NCBI GenBank assembly: GCA_002342805.1
Contig: DDQW01000074.1
Location: 191,987-255,986, forward strand
Length of the DNA stretch: 64,000 bases
Reading direction: 5' to 3'
Source: Clostridiales bacterium UBA2432
GTDB taxonomy: Bacteria; Bacillota; Clostridia; Lachnospirales; Vallitaleaceae
Shown: positions 7,849 to 17,140 of the stretch, one piece after another
Numbering within the stretch: the first letter of the stretch is position 1
How the letters are laid out: the number at the start of each line of letters is the position of its first letter
Program-made: the position numbers and the translations under genes
The notes under the pieces: model-generated
The model's database searches: none
Seen by the model: only the letters and a program-made list of their open reading frames with translations
What the model was told of the DNA's origin: nothing

Positions 7849-10203
7849 TTATCGGATTGGGCAAACGCCTGAATCACAACTTTCATCACCAATATCAAGT
7901 TCTTGTTCATTGGACTCATATTTTGAAAGAAGAGCCGGAACAAAAGGTCGCATTTCTTCAACACGTTTATTATATTCGTCTTCGCTAATGGCCTCGTAAG
8001 GTAAAAGTTGGTAAAAATTATCATCAAGAGATAAGAAGGATACAGCGACAATATCATCCCATTCTTTATAGACCCATTCTTCAACAGCATCCCATTCATG
8101 ATCACGAACATGTACAGTTATTGAACAGTTGTGGTCAACATAATTCTCCATAAATAATTGATAGTTTTCAAGCTGTTCGATAGCAGATACATCATATTTG
8201 GTAATGCCATCCGGAGCTTTTACCGGAAACTCAATCACTTTGGTTGTACAATTTTCCAGTGTTTGTCCAACTTCAGGATGAATTGGATAGTTCAGCTCTT
8301 CACATACTTTGACTAATGGATCTGATGCGCTAATGCGTACGCGTCGAATGTAATAGGGTGAATGGGAGTAATGAACACCGGATGAAACAGTCGGAAGTTG
8401 GCTTAATGTACCCTCTGGTTTTACAGTAGTAACAAGAAGAGATTCGTTTTGACCGATTTCTGTGGAATACTCTTTAATGGCATCTTGAGCCGCGCTGCGA
8501 AGTTGGCGTAATACTTTTGCTTGATCTTCACGAGAGAGTTTTGCTTTGTTGACCATATCTTGCCAGCCGGTCAAGGAACATCCGGTCAATTTGTCGCGTT
8601 GTTGAACATTATTCCATTCAGGAATCTCAAGATCGACACAAGTCATTCTATATCCGGAACGAGCGGATAAGCGTTGAGCTTCCAGTAATCCATCATAATC
8701 AATGCTACCATCGTCATTGACAAATGCATAAACATTAATGGTTGTCAAATTACATAAGCCTTGAGAATCCAGAAGAATTTCGCCACAGGGGTTCACACCA
8801 TTCATATTAGGACGACGTTTTGCACCAGCCACTTCATTAACCCAGCCAGGTTCTCCGGAATAACGCATTTGTTCAATTTGCCAATGAAGCATCTCACGCT
8901 CAGGCTTGCTTGTATAATAAATGGAATTGTTACTCATTTGACGGTGGATGATTTCTTGATCAACAATCCACTGACCGTCAATTTGCTTATATAGATTGTT
9001 TTTTGCTTCAATACATTCTTTGTCATCTGCATCAACAAGGACAATTTCGGCCGTCCGACGAACACCACCAACAACGACATTTTCGCCGATAATATTTGCG
9101 ATGTCTAAGCAGTCAATTGGACGTAGTTTAACAAATTGATGTTCATCATAGATTGCGCGTTTTTTAATAACCTTTACAATCTTGATGAACATATTTTTAA
9201 TAGATTGATGTCCGCTTGCCGTTCCGCCAAAGGATTTTAAACGTTCGCCTTTTGGGCGTACATTGTTGTAATTGATAACAATGGTATTAACGTTTCGATA
9301 TTCTGCGCTATATACAATTTTTAAAAAATTATCTAGGGCTTGTGTCCAGCCTTCTTTGGAGTCTCCAATCACAATCTTACAAACATTATTGTGAGAAAAA
9401 ACAAGGCTTGTTGAATCTTCACGTTGATTCATAGGGATTGGTGTATAATCTTCGTGTATGACCTCAAAGTCAGCGCGAACTTTTGGAAGCTTCTTAACAT
9501 CATCTTTGAGAACACGTACACCAACACCGGAACCAACCATAAGTAGATAAAATAAATCTTTAAAAGCACCGAAGTTATCGATTACTTGAAAAGCACAGTT
9601 ATAGTTACTCATAGGGTAATTCTTAGAAACAGTTGTTCCGCCAACCCAAAATGTTCGACCGGAAAGAAACTGACGTAAATGGAAAATATTATCAAAGAGT
9701 TTTTCCGCTTCCTCCCGTGTTGTAGGAACTAGACTACAGTTATACTCAACAGCACGTCGGACTGTTTCCCACCAGTATTCACGACGGTTCTCTTCGGGAA
9801 GCCAACGTGAGTATGTCCGATAATAGACAAAACTTCCAAGTTGTTTCATTGGATTTGTCATGTGCTTATATTTACTGATAAATGCATCACTTAATATTCG
9901 ATTAGATGTGCTTTTATGGCGTTTTTCTCTTGATTTGTCCCGTTCGTAACGATATAAGATATATTTTTTTGCCACATCTTTACGGGACGATTCCATGAGT
10001 TTTTCTTCAACTGTATCTTGAATAATATTCACGGAAAAAGGAGAAGAGTAATTTTTTAGTGCCTCTTCAACACTTTCTGCAATATTCGTAGCCAAGGTTT
10101 CATCAATACCGTCTTTTGTTTCAGACATCGCTAAAATTATAGCATTTCTAATTTTATCATTACTATACTCAACGACTGAGCTATTACGCTTAATGACATT
10201 CAT
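7849..10203 (-). CDS. nrdJ: Adenosylcobalamin-dependent ribonucleoside-triphosphate reductase (class II)
   Basis: This enzyme converts NTPs to dNTPs using a radical derived from coenzyme B12. The N-terminal ~90 residues look like an ATP-cone (VIKRNSSVVEYSNDKI), giving allosteric activity control. Core motifs include GSGVGVRVLK, the radical-site region NPCGEILLDSQGLCN and a C-terminal redox pair in CDSGVCPIR. I choose ATG 10203 (784 residues) because AGGAGAG sits 6-7 bases upstream; an upstream TTG at 10221 overlaps the promoter/NrdR region. The length and lack of an NrdA-type C-terminus fit the Lactobacillus leichmannii RTPR family. Two NrdR boxes lie in its promoter region. It needs cobalamin, but no B12 gene is in the window. 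Confidence 0.95.
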   Translation of the reverse strand: MNVIKRNSSVVEYSNDKIRNAIILAMSETKDGIDETLATNIAESVEEALKNYSSPFSVNIIQDTVEEKLMESSRKDVAKKYILYRYERDKSREKRHKSTSNRILSDAFISKYKHMTNPMKQLGSFVYYRTYSRWLPEENRREYWWETVRRAVEYNCSLVPTTREEAEKLFDNIFHLRQFLSGRTFWVGGTTVSKNYPMSNYNCAFQVIDNFGAFKDLFYLLMVGSGVGVRVLKDDVKKLPKVRADFEVIHEDYTPIPMNQREDSTSLVFSHNNVCKIVIGDSKEGWTQALDNFLKIVYSAEYRNVNTIVINYNNVRPKGERLKSFGGTASGHQSIKNMFIKIVKVIKKRAIYDEHQFVKLRPIDCLDIANIIGENVVVGGVRRTAEIVLVDADDKECIEAKNNLYKQIDGQWIVDQEIIHRQMSNNSIYYTSKPEREMLHWQIEQMRYSGEPGWVNEVAGAKRRPNMNGVNPCGEILLDSQGLCNLTTINVYAFVNDDGSIDYDGLLEAQRLSARSGYRMTCVDLEIPEWNNVQQRDKLTGCSLTGWQDMVNKAKLSREDQAKVLRQLRSAAQDAIKEYSTEIGQNESLLVTTVKPEGTLSQLPTVSSGVHYSHSPYYIRRVRISASDPLVKVCEELNYPIHPEVGQTLENCTTKVIEFPVKAPDGITKYDVSAIEQLENYQLFMENYVDHNCSITVHVRDHEWDAVEEWVYKEWDDIVAVSFLSLDDNFYQLLPYEAISEDEYNKRVEEMRPFVPALLSKYESNEQELDIGDESCDSGVCPIR

Positions 10204-10216
10204 ATAATCTCTCCTA

Positions 10217-10232
10217 TACAATATATTGTGCT
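10217..10232 (-). promoter_or_regulatory. NrdR box, proximal
   Basis: The palindromic core CAATATATTG (10219-10228) inside TACAATATATTGTG matches the NrdR consensus (acaCwAtATaTwGtgt). It lies just upstream of the nrdJ ribosome site and 33 bases from a second box, close to three helical turns. Confidence 0.85.
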
Positions 10233-10248
10233 TGATTTCTGTTTTGGC

Positions 10249-10264
10249 ACACTATATATTGTAT
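10249..10264 (-). promoter_or_regulatory. NrdR box, distal, overlapping the nrdJ -10
   Basis: ACACTATATATTGT (core 10252-10261) is a near-perfect NrdR box. It overlaps the predicted nrdJ -10 hexamer, so NrdR bound as a pair with the proximal box should block RNA polymerase when dATP is high. Confidence 0.88.
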
Positions 10265-10285
10265 CACGATTCAATAAAATATCAA
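10258..10285 (-). promoter_or_regulatory. Sigma-A promoter of nrdJ
   Basis: On the minus strand, TTGATA (10285-10280) and TACAAT (10263-10258) are separated by 16 bases. The -10 is embedded in the distal NrdR box. Confidence 0.75.
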
Positions 10286-10305
10286 TAGTAAGATTGGATT
10301 ATCTT

Positions 10306-10314
10306 TGGTATAAT
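10306..10314 (+). promoter_or_regulatory. Extended -10 promoter of ppk2
   Basis: TGGTATAAT combines the TGn extension with a perfect TATAAT (10309-10314), about 30 bases upstream of the ppk2 start. No good -35 is seen. The promoter diverges from that of nrdJ. Confidence 0.65.
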
Positions 10315-10344
10315 TAATGTATACTTTAGTGAGGCGGTGATTTT

Positions 10345-11154
10345 TTGGGAAAAGACAAAAAAGGTATTAAGAAAAAGGCATATGAAAAAGAATTGCATAA
10401 CTTACAAATTGAACTTGTCAAATTGCAAGAATGGGTTAAAAAGGAAGGCTTAAAAGTAGTTGTTATTTTTGAAGGAAGAGATGCAGCCGGAAAAGGTGGC
10501 GTCATTAAACGAATTACTGAAAAGTTAAACCCTAGAGTCTGTCGCGTTGTTGCCCTTGGGGTTCCCACGGAAAAAGAAAAATCTCAGTGGTATTTTCAAC
10601 GATACGTTGCCCATTTACCTGCAGCCGGTGAGATTGTTCTATTTGATCGAAGCTGGTATAATCGAGCAGGTGTAGAAAAAGTCATGGGATTTTGTAGTCA
10701 AGATGAGTACGATGATTTTTTACGAAGTTGTCCTGAATTTGAAAAAATGTTGGTTCGAGCAGGGATTATTCTGGTCAAATACTGGTTTTCAGTGAGTGAT
10801 GATGAACAAGAACGACGTTTTCAAGCCCGTATTAATGATCCTACGAAACGGTGGAAAATCAGCCCTATGGACTTAGAATCACGTAAGCACTGGGTGGAAT
10901 ATTCGATTGCAAAAGATATGATGATGGATTATACCGATATCAAACAAGCACCATGGTTTGTTGTTCCTTCAGATAACAAGAAGCATGCAAGGCTTAACTG
11001 TATTCACCATTTACTTACACAAATTGAGTATGAAGATGTTCACACTGAAAAGCTAGAATTGCCCCAACGACAAGAAAACGACTTTTATATTCGACCCCCA
11101 TTAGAGGAGCAAACCTTTGTGCCCGACTATGCGGCACAATTTGTTGACGATTAA
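10345..11154 (+). CDS. ppk2: Polyphosphate kinase 2 family protein
   Basis: PPK2 enzymes transfer phosphate between polyphosphate and nucleotides (for example GDP to GTP or ADP to ATP). Walker A is FEGRDAAGKGG (42-52); the Walker B/lid region is LFDRSWYNRAG (Asp101 onward); further family sequence includes KYWFSVSDDEQERRF and RWKISPMDLESR. The 269 residues form one PPK2 domain, the usual length of class I enzymes. The start is TTG 10345, with GAGGCGG about 7 bases upstream; no ATG is in frame nearby. It stands alone between the divergent nrdJ and miaB. The preferred nucleotide cannot be decided from sequence alone. Confidence 0.93.
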   Translation: MGKDKKGIKKKAYEKELHNLQIELVKLQEWVKKEGLKVVVIFEGRDAAGKGGVIKRITEKLNPRVCRVVALGVPTEKEKSQWYFQRYVAHLPAAGEIVLFDRSWYNRAGVEKVMGFCSQDEYDDFLRSCPEFEKMLVRAGIILVKYWFSVSDDEQERRFQARINDPTKRWKISPMDLESRKHWVEYSIAKDMMMDYTDIKQAPWFVVPSDNKKHARLNCIHHLLTQIEYEDVHTEKLELPQRQENDFYIRPPLEEQTFVPDYAAQFVDD

Positions 11155-11178
11155 TCCGGGCAAAGATAAAAGCTATTA

Positions 11179-11207
11179 TTGAATTTTTATAGAAAGTCCG
11201 TTATAAT
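11179..11207 (+). promoter_or_regulatory. Sigma-A promoter of the miaB-mutS-mutL-miaA group
   Basis: TTGAAT (11179-11184) and a perfect TATAAT (11202-11207) are separated by 17 bases, upstream of the miaB ribosome site. Confidence 0.82.
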
Positions 11208-11208
11208 G

Positions 11209-11239
11209 AAATAGCTGTCAAGTATGTTGATAGCTATTT
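11209..11239 (+). terminator. 13-bp hairpin, probable weak ppk2 terminator overlapping the miaB transcription start
   Basis: AAATAGCTGTCAA (11209-11221) pairs with TTGATAGCTATTT (11227-11239) through one G-U wobble around a 5-base loop. The T tract after it is short and broken (TTTTGTTATG). The miaB transcript should begin inside the left arm, so the full hairpin forms only in readthrough RNA from ppk2. Confidence 0.55.
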
Positions 11240-11263
11240 TGTTATGTCTATTAGGAGGACCAA

Positions 11264-12700
11264 ATGAAAAGAGAACCTATTATTTTAAATCATGATACGG
11301 ATGAGGGACTCCGTCAAAAGAAAATTATAGAGAGATTAAGAGCAATAAATGATACGTTTGAACAGAAACACGGACGTAAGAAAAGGATGCATATAGCCAC
11401 CTTTGGATGTCAAATGAATTTTCACGACTCAGAAAAATTAAAAGGTGTCTTAGAACAAATCGGTTATGAAGAATGTGATTCAGAAGCCCAAGCCGATTTT
11501 GTGGTCTATAATACGTGTGCAGTGCGTGAGAATGCAGAAACACGAGTCTTTGGGCGTATTGGTCACTTGAAGTCGCTAAAAGAAAAGAATCCGAATATGG
11601 TTATTGCTCTTTGTGGATGCATGATGCAGCAAGATACAGTCATCGATAAATTAAAAAAATCTTATCCACACGTGAATATCGTTTTCGGAACACATAACAT
11701 ATATAAATTAGCTGAATTACTTGAAACACATATGGAAACAGGGGAATCGGTTTATGATATATGGGATTCGTATCAAGATATTGTGGAAGATTTGCCCACA
11801 GTTCGAAAATATACATATAAATCCAGTGTAAATATTATTTTTGGATGCAATAACTTTTGCAGTTATTGTATTGTGCCTTATGTAAGAGGGCGGGAACGTA
11901 GTCGCGAGCCGGAAGATATTATTGAAGAAGTTAGAGCTCTTGTTGCTGATGGTGTTGTTGAGATTACTTTTTTAGGTCAAAACGTAAACTCATATGGTAA
12001 AAATCTTCAACATCCGATGACCTTTGCGCAGCTTTTAGAAGAAGTAGAAAAGATTGATGGATTAGAACGTATACGTTTTATGACATCCCATCCTAAAGAT
12101 TTGTCAGACGAACTTATTCATGTTATGGCAAAATCAACAAAAGTGTGCAAGTCACTCCATTTACCCTTTCAATCGGGAAGTACGCGTTTATTAGAGAAAA
12201 TGAATCGTGGCTATACAAAAGACAGCTATTTAAGTTTGGTCAATAAAATTAAAAAAGCCATGCCCGACATTGCTTTAACAACAGATATTATTGTTGGATT
12301 CCCAGGTGAAACTGAAGAAGACTTCATGGATACAATGGATGTGGTTAAGGAAGTAGAATACGATAGTGCCTTTACCTTCATATATTCAAAGCGCACAGGA
12401 ACACCGGCGGCACAATATGAAGATCAGATAGAAGAACCTGTTGTCAAAGAGCGTTTTAATCGATTGTTAGATGAAGTGAACTCCCTAGCAAACAAGAAAA
12501 GCAGGGAACATATCGGTAAGGAATATCTGGCCTTGTTTGAAGAAGAAAACACAAGCAGAAAAGGATATATGTCAGGACGACTTGACAATGGGCATCTTGT
12601 CCATGTAGAAGGTGATTCTAGCTTAGTGGGATCTATACGTCGTGTAAAAATTATTGATGCAATGACATTTTACTTAGTAGGAGAGATTATACATGAGTAA
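11264..12700 (+). CDS. miaB: tRNA-2-methylthio-N6-dimethylallyladenosine synthase
   Basis: MiaB is a radical-SAM methylthiotransferase that converts i6A37 to ms2i6A37 in tRNAs reading UNN codons. The N-terminal UPF0004 domain holds the auxiliary-cluster cysteines Cys49, Cys85 and Cys119. The radical-SAM CxxxCxxC is Cys195, Cys199 and Cys202 in FGCNNFCSYC, followed by IVPYVRGRERSR. A TRAM RNA-binding domain occupies about the last 65 residues. At 478 residues it has a normal N-terminal extension for Firmicute MiaB. AGGAGG precedes the ATG. Its end overlaps mutS by 8 bases. Its substrate is made by MiaA, encoded three genes downstream. Confidence 0.97.
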   Translation: MKREPIILNHDTDEGLRQKKIIERLRAINDTFEQKHGRKKRMHIATFGCQMNFHDSEKLKGVLEQIGYEECDSEAQADFVVYNTCAVRENAETRVFGRIGHLKSLKEKNPNMVIALCGCMMQQDTVIDKLKKSYPHVNIVFGTHNIYKLAELLETHMETGESVYDIWDSYQDIVEDLPTVRKYTYKSSVNIIFGCNNFCSYCIVPYVRGRERSREPEDIIEEVRALVADGVVEITFLGQNVNSYGKNLQHPMTFAQLLEEVEKIDGLERIRFMTSHPKDLSDELIHVMAKSTKVCKSLHLPFQSGSTRLLEKMNRGYTKDSYLSLVNKIKKAMPDIALTTDIIVGFPGETEEDFMDTMDVVKEVEYDSAFTFIYSKRTGTPAAQYEDQIEEPVVKERFNRLLDEVNSLANKKSREHIGKEYLALFEEENTSRKGYMSGRLDNGHLVHVEGDSSLVGSIRRVKIIDAMTFYLVGEIIHE

Positions 12701-15293
12701 TGCCTTAACTCCCATGATGCAACAATATGTTAAAATCAAAGACAAATATAAGGATTGTATTCTTTTTTATCGTCTGGGCGATTTTTACGAAATGTTTTTT
12801 GAGGATGCAATCAAGGCATCTAGAGAACTAGAAATCACCTTAACGGGAAAAAATTGTGGATTAGAGGAACGTGCACCAATGTGTGGCGTTCCTTATCACT
12901 CTGCAGAAAATTATATCAATCGCCTTATTGAAAAAGGCTATAAAGTTGCCATTGCAGAGCAGATTGAAGATCCGGCAACAGCCAAAGGAATTGTAGAACG
13001 GGATGTGATTCGTGTTGTAACGCCGGGAGCAAATCTGAATATGCAGGCACTTGATGAGACAAAAAACAATTATCTCATGTGTGTTTATTCGGATATTTCC
13101 CGCTATGGGATGAGTTATGTCGATGTAACAACCGGAGAATTTCAGACAACAACCTTACACACCTATGCTGCATTATTAGATGAAATAGCTAAGGTCCAAC
13201 CGGCCGAATGTATATTAAATACCACAATCTATGAAAATAGTGAATTTATTCAATGGATGGATCAAAATCTAAATACTTACATTAATAGTTATGACGATTG
13301 GTTTTTTGATACAAAACGCACTAAAGATACCCTATTAAAACACTTTGAAGTGGTAAGTCTAGATGGCTTAGGTATAGCTGAGCAGGATGAAAGCATTATT
13401 GCATCCGGAGCCTTGCTGGATTATCTGTATGAAACCCAAAAATCAGGCTTATCACATATCGATCATATCCGCTACTATGAAACCGGAAAATATATGTTGT
13501 TAGATGTATCGACACGACGTAATCTTGAACTATTAGAAACCATGCGTGAAAAAGAAAAAAAAGGCTCTCTTCTTTGGGTCCTTGACCATACAAAAACAGC
13601 AATGGGAGCTAGAAAACTCCGCCATTTTATTGAACAACCTTTAACGTCTGTCTATCAAATTAATGAACGTTTGGATAGTATAGAGGAACTTGTCGGCGAT
13701 TTGATGGGGCGGGAGGAAATTCGAGAACTTTTGACGCCGGTATATGATATGGAACGTTTGATGACAAAGATGACCTTACAGACAGCTAACCCGAGAGATC
13801 TATTAGCATTTCGTCAATCTATTCATGTACTTCCGGATATTAAGATGCTCCTTAAAAACATGAAGAGTACCTTGCTTAAAGGCATGGGGGATTCATTAGA
13901 TATGCTACTTGATCTTGATAAATTGATTGGTGATAGCATAAGCGAAGAACCTCCAATTGCATTAAAAGAGGGGAAAATCATCAAAGATGGTTTTAATGAT
14001 AAGGTTGATCGTTTGCGTGAAGCATCGAAAGACGGAAAGCTATGGCTGACTTCACTAGAAGCAAAAGAACGTGAACAAACAGGTATTAAAAATTTAAAGA
14101 TTAAATATAACAAAGTATTTGGATATTATATTGAAGTGACAAAATCAAATCTTGATATGGTGCCGGAGCGTTATCAACGCAAACAAACCCTCGCCAATGC
14201 TGAACGTTATATTACACCGGAACTCAAAGAAATTGAAGATACCGTATTAGGTGCTGAAGATAAACTCATAGAGTTAGAATATTCTCTGTATGTCCAGATT
14301 CGAAATAAGTTAGCAGATCATGTCCTTCGTATCAAAGAAACAGCAAGAAAAGTAGCCGAACTCGATGCCCTACAATCACTTGCTCATGTCGCGGTAACGA
14401 ATCATTATGTTCGACCGACCTTTAATGACCAAGGAACCATACAGATTACAGAAGGGCGTCATCCGGTCATTGAAAAAATCATGGGACAAGAACAGTTCAT
14501 TACGAATGATACATTGATGAATACACAAGAACATCGCTTTTCAATTATCACCGGGCCCAATATGGCTGGTAAGTCGACTTATATGCGTCAAGTTGCACTC
14601 ATTACTTTAATGGCCCAAATCGGAACTTTTGTACCGGCTACATCAGCAAATCTATGTCCGGTTGATCGCATATTTACCCGTGTTGGCGCCTCCGATGATT
14701 TATCCTCCGGAAAGAGTACCTTTATGGTAGAGATGAGCGAAGTTGCCAATATTTTACGTAATGCAACCGTGAATAGTCTGGTTATTCTGGACGAAATTGG
14801 TCGAGGAACATCAACATTTGACGGACTAAGCATTGCATGGGCGGTTGTTGAATATCTGGTTCAGAAAAAAACAGTAGGTGCCAAAAGTCTCTTTGCGACC
14901 CATTATCATGAACTTACTGAGCTAGAGGGAAAAATCGATGGTGTACAAAACTATTGTATTACCGTAAAGGAAAAAGGTGATGATATTATCTTTTTACGGA
15001 AAATCGCAAAAGGCGGAGCGGACAAAAGTTATGGTATTCAAGTGGCTAAAATTGCGGGTGTCCCACAGTATGTTATTGAACGTGCAAAAGAAATATTAGA
15101 TGATTTGTCGGATGCGGATATTACGAAAAAAGCCAAAAAAGTTCAAATGCCGAAAGAACCGCTTCAATTGAACTTTTTTGAAGAGCCTAAAAATGAGCTT
15201 AAAGAACGTATTGAAAAGATCAACATTAACCAGTTAACACCAATCGAAGCCTTAAATATTCTCAATGAATTAGTGACATTAACGCAGAAATAG
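12693..15293 (+). CDS. mutS: DNA mismatch repair protein MutS
   Basis: MutS recognises mispairs and small loops and starts repair with MutL. The mismatch-reading Phe-x-Glu is in GDFYEMF (Phe31, Glu33). The ATPase has Walker A GPNMAGKST (621-629), the signature region around SSGKSTFMVEM, Walker B VILDEIGRGTS and the FATHYHEL histidine switch. At 866 residues it matches the usual MutS1 length, and it ends with the short helix-turn-helix tail typical of this family, not the Smr domain of MutS2. The ATG lies inside the miaB stop region (8-base overlap), so the two are translationally coupled. MutL follows after 8 bases. Confidence 0.98.
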   Translation: MSNALTPMMQQYVKIKDKYKDCILFYRLGDFYEMFFEDAIKASRELEITLTGKNCGLEERAPMCGVPYHSAENYINRLIEKGYKVAIAEQIEDPATAKGIVERDVIRVVTPGANLNMQALDETKNNYLMCVYSDISRYGMSYVDVTTGEFQTTTLHTYAALLDEIAKVQPAECILNTTIYENSEFIQWMDQNLNTYINSYDDWFFDTKRTKDTLLKHFEVVSLDGLGIAEQDESIIASGALLDYLYETQKSGLSHIDHIRYYETGKYMLLDVSTRRNLELLETMREKEKKGSLLWVLDHTKTAMGARKLRHFIEQPLTSVYQINERLDSIEELVGDLMGREEIRELLTPVYDMERLMTKMTLQTANPRDLLAFRQSIHVLPDIKMLLKNMKSTLLKGMGDSLDMLLDLDKLIGDSISEEPPIALKEGKIIKDGFNDKVDRLREASKDGKLWLTSLEAKEREQTGIKNLKIKYNKVFGYYIEVTKSNLDMVPERYQRKQTLANAERYITPELKEIEDTVLGAEDKLIELEYSLYVQIRNKLADHVLRIKETARKVAELDALQSLAHVAVTNHYVRPTFNDQGTIQITEGRHPVIEKIMGQEQFITNDTLMNTQEHRFSIITGPNMAGKSTYMRQVALITLMAQIGTFVPATSANLCPVDRIFTRVGASDDLSSGKSTFMVEMSEVANILRNATVNSLVILDEIGRGTSTFDGLSIAWAVVEYLVQKKTVGAKSLFATHYHELTELEGKIDGVQNYCITVKEKGDDIIFLRKIAKGGADKSYGIQVAKIAGVPQYVIERAKEILDDLSDADITKKAKKVQMPKEPLQLNFFEEPKNELKERIEKININQLTPIEALNILNELVTLTQK

Positions 15294-15301
15294 AGGTGCC
15301 T

Positions 15302-17122
15302 ATGACTACAATACATCTATTAGATCAAGATACAATCAATAAAATTGCGGCAGGAGAAGTTGTTGAAAGACCTCTTTCTGTTGTGAAAGAATGTGTTGAA
15401 AATGCAATTGATGCAAAAGCCAATGCCATTACCGTTGAGATCGAAGATGGTGGTTTGAAAACTATTCGGATTACAGATAATGGCGTCGGTATGTCGGGTG
15501 AGGATGTGAAGTCAGCATTTTTACGCCACGCGACAAGTAAAATCATTGATGCGGATGACTTGGATCACATACGGTCCTTAGGGTTTCGTGGTGAAGCCTT
15601 AGCCAGTATTGCGGCCGTGTCCATGGTTGAATGTATAACGAAACAAGAAGAAGAACTGACGGGTATTCGCTATGTTATTGATGGTGGCCTAGAAAAAGAA
15701 GTTCAAGATATTGGTTGTCCAAGTGGCACAACCTTTGTAATACGGGAACTTTTTTATAATGTTCCTGCACGTAAAAAGTTTTTGAAAACGCCACGGACAG
15801 AAGCCGGTTATATTACAGACCTAATACATCGACTTGCACTTAGTCATCCGGGAGTTTCATTTAAATATATCGTTAATAAAAATGTAAAGTTACATACATC
15901 CGGGAATTATTCATTGTTGGATTGTATTTATCAAGTTTTTGGTAAAGAGCATGCAAAACAAAGTAAGGAAGTCGATTATAGCTATGGCGACTATAGCGTA
16001 ACCGGCTATATAGGAGAACCGGAATTGAGTCGAGGCAATCGTCAATACGAAATCTATTATGTCAATAACCGCTATATTAAGTCCAAATGGATTCAAGACG
16101 GGATTGAAGAGGGATTTAAAGAAGCGATGATGATTAATCAATTTCCCTTCGCTGTATTATTTTTAAAATGTCCAACCGAATTGCTTGATATTAATGTACA
16201 CCCGACAAAAATGCAGGCGCGCTTTAATGATGAGATGATTGTCCGTGAGATTTTTAAAGATGCCGTTATCCACACCCTTCGTCAAAAAGAGCCCATTGTC
16301 GATATTGAGTTACAAGAAAAAAGAAAAAAGACAGAAGAAGAGCATATTGAAAAGAAGGAATATGAAAAATTGATAAAAGAAGTCCCGGAGCCTTTTGAGA
16401 CAAAACGTCGAGAAACGTTTTCAACACTTCAAGAAAAAAATCTACCCGACAAAGCGATAGTCCCATCTGAGCCGGAGAAAAGACTTGAACCGGCTAAAAA
16501 GCCTGAGCCCATAAGCATGGATTTATTTTTGGATGAACAAAAAATTCAAAAGCATCGTGTTATTGGACAAGTGTTTAAGACCTATTGGCTTGTAGAATAT
16601 CATAAAGAACTTTATATTATCGATCAACATGCAGCTCACGAAAAAGTGCTCTATGAATCATGGGTTTCTAAAATCGAAAAACATACGATCTCATCACAGA
16701 TGCTCCTTGAGTCAAAAGTATATACGCTTTCAGATCGTGAATTCGATATGTTTCAAGAACACCAACAAGCCATTGCAGATTTGGGATTTGACGTGGAAGA
16801 ATTTGGCGGGAATTCTATAATACTTAAAAGTGTTCCCTATTTACTCAATGAACCACTTACCAATATGGATTTTATCCATTTTTTTGATCAACTTGCCCAA
16901 GGGGTAAAATACAAAAAACAAGAACGCTATTTACACGACTTAGCTACGATTGCATGTAAAGCGGCGATCAAGGGAAATGATCAACTTTCCCTTGTTGAAT
17001 ATCAAAGTTTAATTGATCAACTCTTGCAACTTGACGATCCTTATCATTGCCCTCATGGACGACCGACGATGATTCGCATGAGCTTACAAGAGCTTGAAAA
17101 GAAATTTAAACGCATTGTATAA
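15302..17122 (+). CDS. mutL: DNA mismatch repair protein MutL (endonuclease type)
   Basis: MutL couples mismatch recognition to strand nicking. The GHKL ATPase is at the N-terminus: NKIAAGEVVERP, DNGVGM and GFRGEAL. A variable, charged linker (about 330-415) leads to the dimerisation domain, which carries the endonuclease motif DQHAAHEKVLYE (DQHA-x2-E-x4-E) and the CPHGRPT zinc-binding stretch near the C-terminus. The enzyme should therefore nick DNA itself, as expected where MutH is absent. ATG 15302 is preferred over the GTG at 15296, which lies inside the AGAGGTG ribosome site. Gene order miaB-mutS-mutL-miaA-hfq is widely conserved. Confidence 0.97.
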   Translation: MTTIHLLDQDTINKIAAGEVVERPLSVVKECVENAIDAKANAITVEIEDGGLKTIRITDNGVGMSGEDVKSAFLRHATSKIIDADDLDHIRSLGFRGEALASIAAVSMVECITKQEEELTGIRYVIDGGLEKEVQDIGCPSGTTFVIRELFYNVPARKKFLKTPRTEAGYITDLIHRLALSHPGVSFKYIVNKNVKLHTSGNYSLLDCIYQVFGKEHAKQSKEVDYSYGDYSVTGYIGEPELSRGNRQYEIYYVNNRYIKSKWIQDGIEEGFKEAMMINQFPFAVLFLKCPTELLDINVHPTKMQARFNDEMIVREIFKDAVIHTLRQKEPIVDIELQEKRKKTEEEHIEKKEYEKLIKEVPEPFETKRRETFSTLQEKNLPDKAIVPSEPEKRLEPAKKPEPISMDLFLDEQKIQKHRVIGQVFKTYWLVEYHKELYIIDQHAAHEKVLYESWVSKIEKHTISSQMLLESKVYTLSDREFDMFQEHQQAIADLGFDVEEFGGNSIILKSVPYLLNEPLTNMDFIHFFDQLAQGVKYKKQERYLHDLATIACKAAIKGNDQLSLVEYQSLIDQLLQLDDPYHCPHGRPTMIRMSLQELEKKFKRIV

Positions 17123-17140
17123 CTATGAAAGAGTGTATTT

